Positions 41,896-50,305 of a stretch of DNA of 64,000 nucleotides are shown piece after piece. Position 1 is the first letter of the stretch. Each line of letters opens with the position of its first letter. Below the pieces are notes generated by a model. That model saw nothing but the letters and a program-made list of their open reading frames with translations, did no database searches and was not told where the DNA came from. The translations under genes were made by a program, and so were the position numbers. Source of the DNA: CAYWYR01 sp964462685. GTDB lineage: Bacteria; Bacteroidota; Ignavibacteria; Kapaibacteriales; UBA2268. The stretch is taken from assembly GCA_964462685.1 (NCBI GenBank), contig CAYWYR010000003.1:1-64000 (forward strand), given 5' to 3'.

Positions 41896-44800
41896 ATGAA
41901 GTTCTTACTACTGTTGTTTCTTTCCGCAGCTACTTCAATTGCTGTTTTTTCTCAAAATTCTGATACCCCACAAAATGAAAATTTAAGAGAGGGTGACTTT
42001 TATAAATCAACAGAGGTATTGGAGGAAGAATTTAAAGCCCAATACGGTGAATCTCTAGGTGGAACTGGTTACAAACCCTTCAAAAGATTCGAATGGTTTT
42101 GGAAAAGCAGACTTACAGAGGAAGGAAAAATACCTAGCACGGAATTCCTTCAACAAAAATATATGGAATATTTAAAAGAGGAATCGTCATATCCTAAGAA
42201 TACTGATGTAAAGAATTCCGATATGGACTGGAAACCACTCGGCCCTATAGGTGTACCTAGCCATAGCGGCCCAGTTACTCTGGGTAATGGTAGAGTTAAT
42301 GCTATGGCAATCGACCCCAACGACCCTAATACATTATGGGCTGGTGCCGCTGGCGGGGGTATTTGGAAATCTACTGATAGAGGTAGTTCTTGGTCAGCTG
42401 TCGGTTATGATGATTTCATGTCACTGGCTATCTCACATATCGCTATTGACCCTAGAAACTCCAATGTGATTTATGTTGCTACAGGTGATGTCAATTCCAT
42501 AGTCAATCTGAATGGTAACACAGTAGGTGGTGTAGATGACTTTAACGTTCCTAGTATCGGATTACTTAAATCCACTAATGGCGGAGCAAGCTGGTCAAAT
42601 ACTGGATTTGCTGCAGATCAGGGGGCACTTTTCGGTAACAGTACAAGTTTTATCTCGACAATTATCATTCACCCAGAAAACAGCAACAGAATAATTCTCG
42701 GTACTGACGACGGTTTGCTGGAATCTTTCAACGGTGGTGTTTCATTTGAAAAAATTGCTGACGGAACTTTCAGAGATATCAAAATCAACCCTGTAAATAC
42801 TGATATACTACATTGCGGGTACAATAATAGTAATAGCTATAGATTTATTCTTGGGAACTTCAGTTTAAACAACAGACAATTCATCGGAAATCAGAGAAGT
42901 ATTCCTAACACCAATAGAATCGAAATCGCTACAACTCCTGCTGATAACGGAAACACATTATATGCAGTTGTAAGCAGGTCTGATAATAGAATGGAGGGTT
43001 TTTACAAATCAACTGATATGGGAATGAACTGGGTAAGGCTAAATACCAATGACAGGGACTTTTTGGTTAGAGACCCGAACGGTAACAGGTTCGACAGCGG
43101 GCAGGGCTTTTATGATCTCGCGCTCGCCGTAAATCCTACAGATGAAAACGAAGTCTATATTGGCGGTATCAATATCTGGAAAACCGAAGATGGTGGTCAA
43201 TCTTTCGGAATCACTGCATTCTGGTTAAATACACTACAGGGCAGTGGTTTAGATGATGTCCATGCCGATATTCATTACCTGGTATTCTCTGAAGATGGAA
43301 GCACGATATATGCTACCAATGATGGGGGTATATCAGCATCAACCGATCAGGGAGAAACCTGGGATGATATAACAAGTAACTTAATGACTACTCAGTATTA
43401 TGATATATCGGTAGAAAGAGTAAACGGTAGAATGTGGGTAATCGGTGGGGCTCAGGACAACGGAACATCTCTTTGGGATTCAGAAAGATGGAGAATAATA
43501 TTAGGTGGTGACGGTATGCGGTCTCAAATCGCGGTGCTTGACAATCATTATTACGTAAGTAACCAGAACGGAAACATTTACAGAGTAAACCTTACCAATA
43601 ACGCTACCGCCCAGATAGGTGGTGGCAACAACCGACAAGACGGCGAGCGCAGTGATTGGGTTGTGCCTTTTGTAGTATCACCGCATGATGAAAGAACAAT
43701 TTACGCTGGTTATGAAAATCTTTGGAGAAGTACTAACAGAGGTAATAACTGGGAAAGGATAACAAGCCGAACTGATAACAATAATATCGAGGATGTTGTG
43801 GTATCACAAACAGATCCGAATACGATATATTATACCGTTAGCGGTGGCAACTCCAGATTATACAAAACTACTGACGGAGGAAATAGCTGGACGATAATCG
43901 CACCAAGCGGAACTGTGGTGTCGGGATTCGTAACCGATCTATACCCCGATCCCTATAATTCCGAAATACTGTATTATACGGTAGGTGGATACAATTCAAG
44001 TAATAAGGTCTGGAAAGTTACAGGTGATGATTTTGAGAATATCTCTAACGGACTACCAAACTTTTCAGTAAACGCCGTTTTTGTAGATCGCAATAACCGT
44101 ATGTATGCTGGTACTGATATCGGAGTTTATGTTAGGGACGGTAGTACTGGATTCAGACCATTTAAGGATGGTATGCCAAATGTAGTGGTAACTGATTTTG
44201 AATCACCAGGCAGCCAAACTGAACTTTACGCAGCTACTTATGGCAGCGGTGCATGGGTAAAACAACTTGTTGATTGCTCTAATGTATTACAACCGGGAAT
44301 CAATGTAAGCGGGAATATAGAATTATGTCCTAATGACTCTATAGAACTCACATATACCGGCGCAGGCAATATAGAATGGAATACAGGTGAAAAAACCCGT
44401 AGTATATGGGTAAAAGAACCTGGGGATTATTATGCTGTTAACACAGCACCCAACGGTTGTGTTGCTGCCTCCGATATTGCTACTGTTGTTGAGTCCGGAA
44501 TTCAAGCACCGACTATCTTAGGTGTACCTGAAAACAGCGAGTTCTGCGAAGGGGACACAATTACATTAAGAGTACTTGGGCTTACCTACGATAAGTATTT
44601 TTGGAACGGAGAAGAGGGTGAGAGGTTCCTAAATGTTTCTGAGCCAGGCGAGTATGTATTAACCGTAGAGGAAGAAGGCGGTTGTTCAATAACTTTGGAA
44701 ACTATAGTTCTGACAACATTGCCTTTACCTAATAAGCCTACTGTAACTTTTGATTCTGGAACTATGACTTTGACCTCTACTTTTGGTAATAGATATCAAT

Positions 44801-45186
44801 GGTATAGGGAAGGAAAAGCCTTAGATGGAGCTACTACAAGAAACTACACTCCTATTTGGGATGGTAATTATACAGTCGAAACCTACTCTACAGCCGGATG
44901 TGGTAATATGTCCGATCCTGTAGCAGTAGTAGGTACAAGAGTAGAGCTGATTGAGATAAGTGAATCAATAATTTACCCTAATCCGGCTCAAAATACTATA
45001 TCGTTTAAGAACCTACCGGCAAGTATAATGGATTTGGAGATATATGATCTGAATGGAAAAATTGTATTTGCTAATAACGATGTTTCTCAGAATTCAGTCT
45101 TGAATCTCAATTTAGCATCAGGTAGCTATATAGCCGTGTTCAAAGAAGGCGATAAGGGATATACTACCAATCTGACCATTAAATAA
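41896..45186 (+). CDS. Secreted sortilin-like/BNR beta-propeller protein with T9SS sorting domain (copy 1)
   Basis: The 1096-residue protein has a signal peptide (1-19). Residues about 110-790 carry many BNR/Asp-box and VPS10-like repeats (IWKSTDRGSSWS, LLKSTNGGASW, STDQGETWDDI, LWRSTNRGNNWER, YKTTDGGNSWT), forming one or two large propellers. Two Ig-like repeats follow (CPNDSIELTYTG; CEGDTITLRVLG). The tail has YPNPAQNTISFKNLP, LEIYDLNGKIV and LASGSYIAVFKEG, a type A T9SS sorting domain, so the protein is exported and anchored or released at the surface. The substrate is unknown; possibilities are glycan binding, adhesion or peptide processing. Confidence 0.88.
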   Translation: MKFLLLLFLSAATSIAVFSQNSDTPQNENLREGDFYKSTEVLEEEFKAQYGESLGGTGYKPFKRFEWFWKSRLTEEGKIPSTEFLQQKYMEYLKEESSYPKNTDVKNSDMDWKPLGPIGVPSHSGPVTLGNGRVNAMAIDPNDPNTLWAGAAGGGIWKSTDRGSSWSAVGYDDFMSLAISHIAIDPRNSNVIYVATGDVNSIVNLNGNTVGGVDDFNVPSIGLLKSTNGGASWSNTGFAADQGALFGNSTSFISTIIIHPENSNRIILGTDDGLLESFNGGVSFEKIADGTFRDIKINPVNTDILHCGYNNSNSYRFILGNFSLNNRQFIGNQRSIPNTNRIEIATTPADNGNTLYAVVSRSDNRMEGFYKSTDMGMNWVRLNTNDRDFLVRDPNGNRFDSGQGFYDLALAVNPTDENEVYIGGINIWKTEDGGQSFGITAFWLNTLQGSGLDDVHADIHYLVFSEDGSTIYATNDGGISASTDQGETWDDITSNLMTTQYYDISVERVNGRMWVIGGAQDNGTSLWDSERWRIILGGDGMRSQIAVLDNHYYVSNQNGNIYRVNLTNNATAQIGGGNNRQDGERSDWVVPFVVSPHDERTIYAGYENLWRSTNRGNNWERITSRTDNNNIEDVVVSQTDPNTIYYTVSGGNSRLYKTTDGGNSWTIIAPSGTVVSGFVTDLYPDPYNSEILYYTVGGYNSSNKVWKVTGDDFENISNGLPNFSVNAVFVDRNNRMYAGTDIGVYVRDGSTGFRPFKDGMPNVVVTDFESPGSQTELYAATYGSGAWVKQLVDCSNVLQPGINVSGNIELCPNDSIELTYTGAGNIEWNTGEKTRSIWVKEPGDYYAVNTAPNGCVAASDIATVVESGIQAPTILGVPENSEFCEGDTITLRVLGLTYDKYFWNGEEGERFLNVSEPGEYVLTVEEEGGCSITLETIVLTTLPLPNKPTVTFDSGTMTLTSTFGNRYQWYREGKALDGATTRNYTPIWDGNYTVETYSTAGCGNMSDPVAVVGTRVELIEISESIIYPNPAQNTISFKNLPASIMDLEIYDLNGKIVFANNDVSQNSVLNLNLASGSYIAVFKEGDKGYTTNLTIK

Positions 45187-45200
45187 AACTTATTCTACCA

Positions 45201-45232
45201 TAGCTCCTCCAATAATAGAGGAGCTATTTTTG
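45201..45232 (+). terminator. Strong intrinsic terminator between the tandem secreted-protein genes
   Basis: TAGCTCCTC (45201-45209) and GAGGAGCTA (45218-45226) form a perfect 9-bp stem with an 8-nt loop, followed by five T. The next gene starts at 45234, so the U tract is 2 nt from its ATG. Confidence 0.85.
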
Positions 45233-45233
45233 T

Positions 45234-48200
45234 ATGCGGATATCAATAAAATATATAATTTCTTTTTTGTGGATAACTTTTGCAGTATCTCAGATAAATG
45301 CTGATGAGAATCTGAGTTTTTCTCCCGATAATAGAAATGCTATTTCAAACAACAGCTATCTTGATTCTATTGCACTTACTTTCTCTAAGCCGAAACATAA
45401 AACCAGAATACATAATTATTGGAACGCGAGAAAAGGTTTTGATACGGTAAATGTCCAAAAAATCATATCTGATTATAAAAATCAGCAGCACAACAAAGAT
45501 ATATCTTTCCTTACGCAGTCCGATTATTCATGGGAAGAGTTAGGGCCTAAAAGATTTAACCCCCACCCGACACCACTACTCAGCAACGGAAGGGTGGACC
45601 GCATGCTGATCGACCCGAGCGATCCAGATACGTGGTATGTTCTGAGTGGATCAGGTGGCTTATGGATTACTTACGATAACGGCGATACCTGGAATGAGAG
45701 AATCCTTTCTGATGGTCTGGTTATAGGCCAAAACGCTATCAGAGTTAATCCTTCGAATCCTAACCATATTGTTGTGATTACCGGTGATAGCGATGGAGTA
45801 GTTTTATCTGGCGGCTTTACAGAAGGCATTTACCAGTCTTTCGATAAAGGCATAACCTGGGATAAAGCAATTGATACTTTTCGAGTTCAAGACAACATAA
45901 TCATTTCAGATTTTGAGTTTAGTAGAAACGGCGATTCTATTATTACAGTAGGCAGTAATGGGTTAAACTTGTTTATTTTGGATCAGCAAACCGAAATTTA
46001 CGAATACTCAAAAAAAATAATATACAGTGGTGAATCCGCGGATGATTTTAAGCAAATCACTTATGTTCCTGAAAATGATACATATTACGCTACTTCATTA
46101 GGTTATACCGGGCCTGCGGCACTTCTGGCAAGCTCTGGCGGTCTTGATAATTTCAAAGTCATAAAGGAATATCCTGAATCGCGGAGGATTGTTTTATATT
46201 GGTCCCCAGCTGACTTTGAATATCTCTATTTACTGGCTTCAGGTGCACAAGACGAGAACTTTCACTTTTTAAGTAAAATGAAGCTTGATACCGAAGATGT
46301 CACTGAAATTGATGTACCTATAGGTAAGAACATTATCAAGGGTCAAACAGCGTATAATCTAAGCCTAATGGTATCACATCAGGATAAGGATAATATATAC
46401 ATTGGCGGAGTGATGGCCGCAGGCACTAATGACGGCGGTGTTACATGGGATACCATTGCTAGAAATGTACATGTTGACCATCACCAATTCTATTTTGATG
46501 ATGCCAGAGGTAGATTCTTCTCTTGCAATGATGGCGGAATATATTCTACGGTAGAAGGTAATGAAAATTGGACGAACCATTCAGACGGGTTGAATATCAC
46601 ACAGTTCTATAGGGTGGAACAATCTCATCAGCACCCGGATTATCTCATAGGTTCATCTCAGGATAACGGTACTATTATGTCATTTGACGGCACTGTAAGG
46701 CATATAGTTGGCCGAGACGGTTTTGATGCCATTATAAGCGATTCCATACCCGACCATATATCCATTTTGACCCAAACGGGTGTATTAGGTGATTCTGAAG
46801 ACGGCGGCAAAACTGTCGATTTGTATAGAGCCAAAAACAGAATCTATTATCCGTTCAGAGGGAATATAAAGGCTATTCCAAACAGCGACAGATACTATTA
46901 CGGTGCTGCGGAATTACTCGAATTCGATTTTGGGGATAGCTTAGGTACTGTACTTACAGATTTTGGTAATATCAGGATGATAAATGCCTTTTCATTCAAC
47001 CCTACTGATCCTAATATCATTGCGGTAGCAAAGCATGATACGCTTTATATCACTGAAGATAAATTCGAATCATATCAGCAGTTCGTTCTGCCACAGACAG
47101 AGGTTATGGATATTGAATTTTCCACAACGGGAGATTCACTTTATATTTCTTTCGGTCTTTATAATACTACAAACAGAATAGCTGTTTTCCATAACGGCGA
47201 ATTCGATGACGCGATTGGGGAAGGCTTACCACAACTGCCAATCAACGCGATGGAGTTGTTGGGGAGACCTTATCCAATAGTTTGCGTGTCTGATATGGCC
47301 GTTCATATCAAAGAAAGCGGAAGCCAGCCTTGGACGATAATTTCAAAAGATATCCCTACTTCCGTTTTTACCGATATTGAATACAGCCCGATACACGGAA
47401 ACCTAACTGTTTCAACATTCGGTAGGGGGTTGTGGAGAACCCAATTTACTAATCGTGATAATTTGAGATCAGAATTTTCATTTGATTCGCTATCAACCTG
47501 TTGGGATACTTTACCCAACATTGATTTAACCGCAGATCTTAACGAAACAATCGATCTTAAAAGTAATATTATATGGAATGATGGGAATAAAGAATTAGAT
47601 CGAGATTTTGAAAAGCCTGGGGATTATTGGGCGGTAAGCATTCAGGAGGACAGCGATCTTGTTTATTCTAACAAAATCTCCGTAGATATAAGGGATGAAC
47701 CGAAGTTTTTTATCGGGATAGCAAATAACCGTAACGGCGATAATACTCTATGCGAAGGTGATAGTTTGATAGCTTTTATCTACTCACCCGAAAAGCCGGG
47801 CTGGGAGAATGATACCTATTGGAATAACGGTGAGGTAAACTCATTTATATCAATTAAAGAGCAAGGATATTATAGCGCTTATAGCAATGATCTAAGCGGC
47901 TGTATCGGGTTCTCAGATACAGTATATATATCTGTACTAAAACCGGAAACCAGAAGGGTGAGAACGAATAATAATCTACTCATAGCCCCTGATGGTGCTT
48001 TGTCTTATTCATGGTTTAGAAACGGAATCCCTCTTAATAGTTCTGATCAGTATATAGAACTGGATATCTCAGGCACATATCAATCTGTTTTTACTACAGA
48101 AGATGGTTGTAGTTTCTCTACCGAATCATTCGAATATACTGAGCCCGTGCTAGAGCCTAATGTTTATATGAATTGGGAAGTGGGAATAGTCTATGAGAAT

Positions 48201-48383
48201 CTGCCAGAATCATCTCAGCTTGTCGTTTATGATCTTTTAGGTAATGAAGTAACTAATATAAGCGATATCTCAGGTACTGGATCAATTGATAGAAGTACAA
48301 TGGCTCAAGGAGTTTACTTTGTTACTATCAGATCAGAAAGCTTTAACAAAACCTACAAATTACAGATCGGCACCAGTAGATAA
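45234..48383 (+). CDS. Secreted sortilin-like/BNR beta-propeller protein with T9SS sorting domain (copy 2)
   Basis: This 1049-residue protein is a divergent paralogue of the gene before it. It has a signal peptide (1-23) and the matching LSNGRVDRMLIDPSDPDTWYVLSGSGGLW and SSQDNGTIM motifs (copy 1 has GNGRVNAMAIDPNDPNTLW and GAQDNGTSLW). Asp-box repeats and a C-terminal T9SS-type domain (LVVYDLLGNEVT, MAQGVYFVTIRSESFNKTYKL) follow. It has fewer clear BNR repeats than copy 1. Its last 24 nt overlap the end of the convergent DUF2851 gene. The ATG directly abuts a terminator, so how it is transcribed is unclear. The molecular role is unknown. Confidence 0.85.
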   Translation: MRISIKYIISFLWITFAVSQINADENLSFSPDNRNAISNNSYLDSIALTFSKPKHKTRIHNYWNARKGFDTVNVQKIISDYKNQQHNKDISFLTQSDYSWEELGPKRFNPHPTPLLSNGRVDRMLIDPSDPDTWYVLSGSGGLWITYDNGDTWNERILSDGLVIGQNAIRVNPSNPNHIVVITGDSDGVVLSGGFTEGIYQSFDKGITWDKAIDTFRVQDNIIISDFEFSRNGDSIITVGSNGLNLFILDQQTEIYEYSKKIIYSGESADDFKQITYVPENDTYYATSLGYTGPAALLASSGGLDNFKVIKEYPESRRIVLYWSPADFEYLYLLASGAQDENFHFLSKMKLDTEDVTEIDVPIGKNIIKGQTAYNLSLMVSHQDKDNIYIGGVMAAGTNDGGVTWDTIARNVHVDHHQFYFDDARGRFFSCNDGGIYSTVEGNENWTNHSDGLNITQFYRVEQSHQHPDYLIGSSQDNGTIMSFDGTVRHIVGRDGFDAIISDSIPDHISILTQTGVLGDSEDGGKTVDLYRAKNRIYYPFRGNIKAIPNSDRYYYGAAELLEFDFGDSLGTVLTDFGNIRMINAFSFNPTDPNIIAVAKHDTLYITEDKFESYQQFVLPQTEVMDIEFSTTGDSLYISFGLYNTTNRIAVFHNGEFDDAIGEGLPQLPINAMELLGRPYPIVCVSDMAVHIKESGSQPWTIISKDIPTSVFTDIEYSPIHGNLTVSTFGRGLWRTQFTNRDNLRSEFSFDSLSTCWDTLPNIDLTADLNETIDLKSNIIWNDGNKELDRDFEKPGDYWAVSIQEDSDLVYSNKISVDIRDEPKFFIGIANNRNGDNTLCEGDSLIAFIYSPEKPGWENDTYWNNGEVNSFISIKEQGYYSAYSNDLSGCIGFSDTVYISVLKPETRRVRTNNNLLIAPDGALSYSWFRNGIPLNSSDQYIELDISGTYQSVFTTEDGCSFSTESFEYTEPVLEPNVYMNWEVGIVYENLPESSQLVVYDLLGNEVTNISDISGTGSIDRSTMAQGVYFVTIRSESFNKTYKLQIGTSR

Positions 48384-49367
48384 TACATCCTCGAAATCTG
48401 TACTCCCGAACTTATAGAAATCCAGTACTTTGGCGAAGCCGTAATTTTCCAGGGATTCCGATACGATATTTTTCTTATTGCCGTACATCCTCTGGAATTC
48501 TAAGAGGCCTTGCTGTTGCCAAAGATATTTTTGGCTATAGCCCGGGTATTTCTTACTCAGTACGCCATAACTATTTAGTGCTTCAGCCGACCAGTACCAG
48601 ATAAATATATCCAATCTCGCAGTTTCTTCCGATAGGCATACAGCTAAAGGCAGCACACAATTCAGAACTATTTCCCTTCGAAGATGATCGCCTTCACCTG
48701 CTATAGGTTTTACTATTAGAGATTGAAGAGATGATACTATATCAATTTCTTGATTAGTGGCAACTGCCTTTAATACACGCGCAGTATCTGAATTTGAGAT
48801 TTTCTGAGGGAGTTCACTAAGTTTCTGGTCTGTGTAAACTGGTCTGCGTCGTCTTTTCTGATATCTTTCAATAAAAATACTTATCTCTTCCCTCAAAGCT
48901 TCTTCGAGGTTCTTTTCTTTCAATATCGTGAATGCTTCCGATGACTTTCTGAGTAACCGTACTAAGGCAAAATGCTGAATGTCCTCGTAATTCTCTGGTT
49001 TGGCGGCTTTGTAGCTACCTGAATCGATTGATTCTAAAGTCTTTATATCAACCTCCAAAGTCTCTAGTCCTGTATCTTTTTGGCTTTTCGACTTATTAGA
49101 AACGATATGTAGAATTACGTTCTTAAAGTTGTCATCGGTATCATGAGAATGGTTATACCAGTCATTCTCGTTGATATGATACTCAATATCACCTACAGCT
49201 ATATTGCCTTCCAGCATAACTGCTGCATTTTTGAAGTCTGGTCCGTCATGGGTGTTCAACTCTCCGATACTGAGTATTTGAATATTTTTACCGCTGACTG
49301 TGTTATGGCGCTTGGCAGGGTCTGAGAAAAGTACTTTTAGCTTTCTCTGTAGCTCAATCTCATTCAT
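48360..49367 (-). CDS. DUF2851 family protein
   Basis: This 335-residue protein matches the Bacteroidota DUF2851 family by its opening NEIELQRKLKVLFSDP, the conserved GELNTHDGPDFKNAAVMLEG (35-54), VGDIEYHINENDWYNH (58-73) and VILHIVSN. The N-terminal part resembles a nuclease-like beta fold, but no function is established and I do not propose one. It has no signal peptide or membrane helix. It ends inside the 3' end of the second sortilin-like gene and is followed at 32 nt by the pyrF stop on the same strand. Confidence 0.8.
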   Translation of the reverse strand: MNEIELQRKLKVLFSDPAKRHNTVSGKNIQILSIGELNTHDGPDFKNAAVMLEGNIAVGDIEYHINENDWYNHSHDTDDNFKNVILHIVSNKSKSQKDTGLETLEVDIKTLESIDSGSYKAAKPENYEDIQHFALVRLLRKSSEAFTILKEKNLEEALREEISIFIERYQKRRRRPVYTDQKLSELPQKISNSDTARVLKAVATNQEIDIVSSLQSLIVKPIAGEGDHLRREIVLNCVLPLAVCLSEETARLDIFIWYWSAEALNSYGVLSKKYPGYSQKYLWQQQGLLEFQRMYGNKKNIVSESLENYGFAKVLDFYKFGSTDFEDVLSTGADL

Positions 49368-49399
49368 TTGTAATTCAAATTTGTAAATTAAATCTCTAC

Positions 49400-50203
49400 T
49401 TACTTTATACTTAGTTTCTTTGAGGTTTCTGAAGCGGCTTTTTCTACCTCTACCAGCCAGTCATTATCATTGCTGGGATATATTATAGCCCTGCTGCTGT
49501 TGACAAGTGCGGGCCCTTTTTGGTTTGCTCTCATAACCTCTTCTGCGCTTCCGCCTTGTTTACCTACACCAGGTATAAGCAAAAACCTATCGGGGATATC
49601 CCGCCTTATAGTTTTGAGTTCTTCCGGATTGGTTGCACCGACTACAAAACCCAACCTATCCGCATCTGCCCATCTGCAAGATTTTTCTATAACTTCTTGA
49701 TAAACGTACTTACCGTTACTTACCTGCAACCTTTGGAAGTCACGATTGCCCGGATTTGATGTAAGAGCCAAAAGAAATATCATTTTATCGGAATACTCTA
49801 AGAACGGCTCAACTGAATCCCTTCCCATATATGGGCTGACTGTAATAGAGTCACAGCGAAAATGAGAAAAGGCGCTATCAGCATAAGCCTTAGAAGTATT
49901 ACCGATATCTCCACGTTTAGCATCTGCGATAATGTGAATATCTTGGGGTACAAGGTTGATTGTCTTTTCAAGGACTTCCATACCCTGTATTCCATATCTC
50001 TCATAGAAGGCAAAGTTGAGTTTATAAGCAACCGCATATCTAGACGTCTTAGATATTATCTTGCTGTTAAAATCAAACAGACCATCCAATGATCTGTCAA
50101 TGCCTTCTGGTAGTTTATCTATTTGAGAATCCAGGCCGACACATAAACATGACCGTAATTCCTTTATTCTGTTTTTTGTCTTATTTGCTGTATTCAAATC
50201 CAT
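49400..50203 (-). CDS. pyrF: Orotidine 5'-phosphate decarboxylase (type 2)
   Basis: The last step of UMP synthesis. The 267-residue enzyme is the larger PyrF subfamily 2: LCVGLDSQIDKLP near the start, the catalytic DAKRGDIGNTSKAYA, ITVSPYMGRDSVEPF and GFVVGATNPEELKTIR. I chose the ATG at 50203. An in-frame start at 50293 would add 30 residues and read through the terminator of the preceding M16 gene. Confidence 0.94.
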   Translation of the reverse strand: MDLNTANKTKNRIKELRSCLCVGLDSQIDKLPEGIDRSLDGLFDFNSKIISKTSRYAVAYKLNFAFYERYGIQGMEVLEKTINLVPQDIHIIADAKRGDIGNTSKAYADSAFSHFRCDSITVSPYMGRDSVEPFLEYSDKMIFLLALTSNPGNRDFQRLQVSNGKYVYQEVIEKSCRWADADRLGFVVGATNPEELKTIRRDIPDRFLLIPGVGKQGGSAEEVMRANQKGPALVNSSRAIIYPSNDNDWLVEVEKAASETSKKLSIK

Positions 50204-50249
50204 TCTCTTGATTATTGTTATAGTATAATTTAACGGCAATGGTATAAAC

Positions 50250-50281
50250 AAAAAAGCCCAGTCAAATTTGACCAGGCTTTT
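50250..50281 (-). terminator. Intrinsic terminator after the M16 peptidase gene
   Basis: AAAGCC (50253-50258) pairs with GGCTTT (50275-50280), and the centre GTCAAATTTGAC (50261-50272) is itself palindromic. On the minus strand it is followed by six T. It lies 25 nt after the M16 stop and before pyrF. Confidence 0.85.
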
Positions 50282-50305
50282 ATTTTTCAACAATGTATCA
50301 GCAGA

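Noticed and set aside
45225..45232. TATTTTTG matching the -7 promoter pattern at the end of the terminator
   Set aside because: Transcription would start after the ATG at 45234, inside the signal-peptide codons, and no later start fits. The match is a by-product of the terminator T run.
50204..50293. Longer N-terminus for PyrF
   Set aside because: The extension is the terminator hairpin of the upstream M16 gene.
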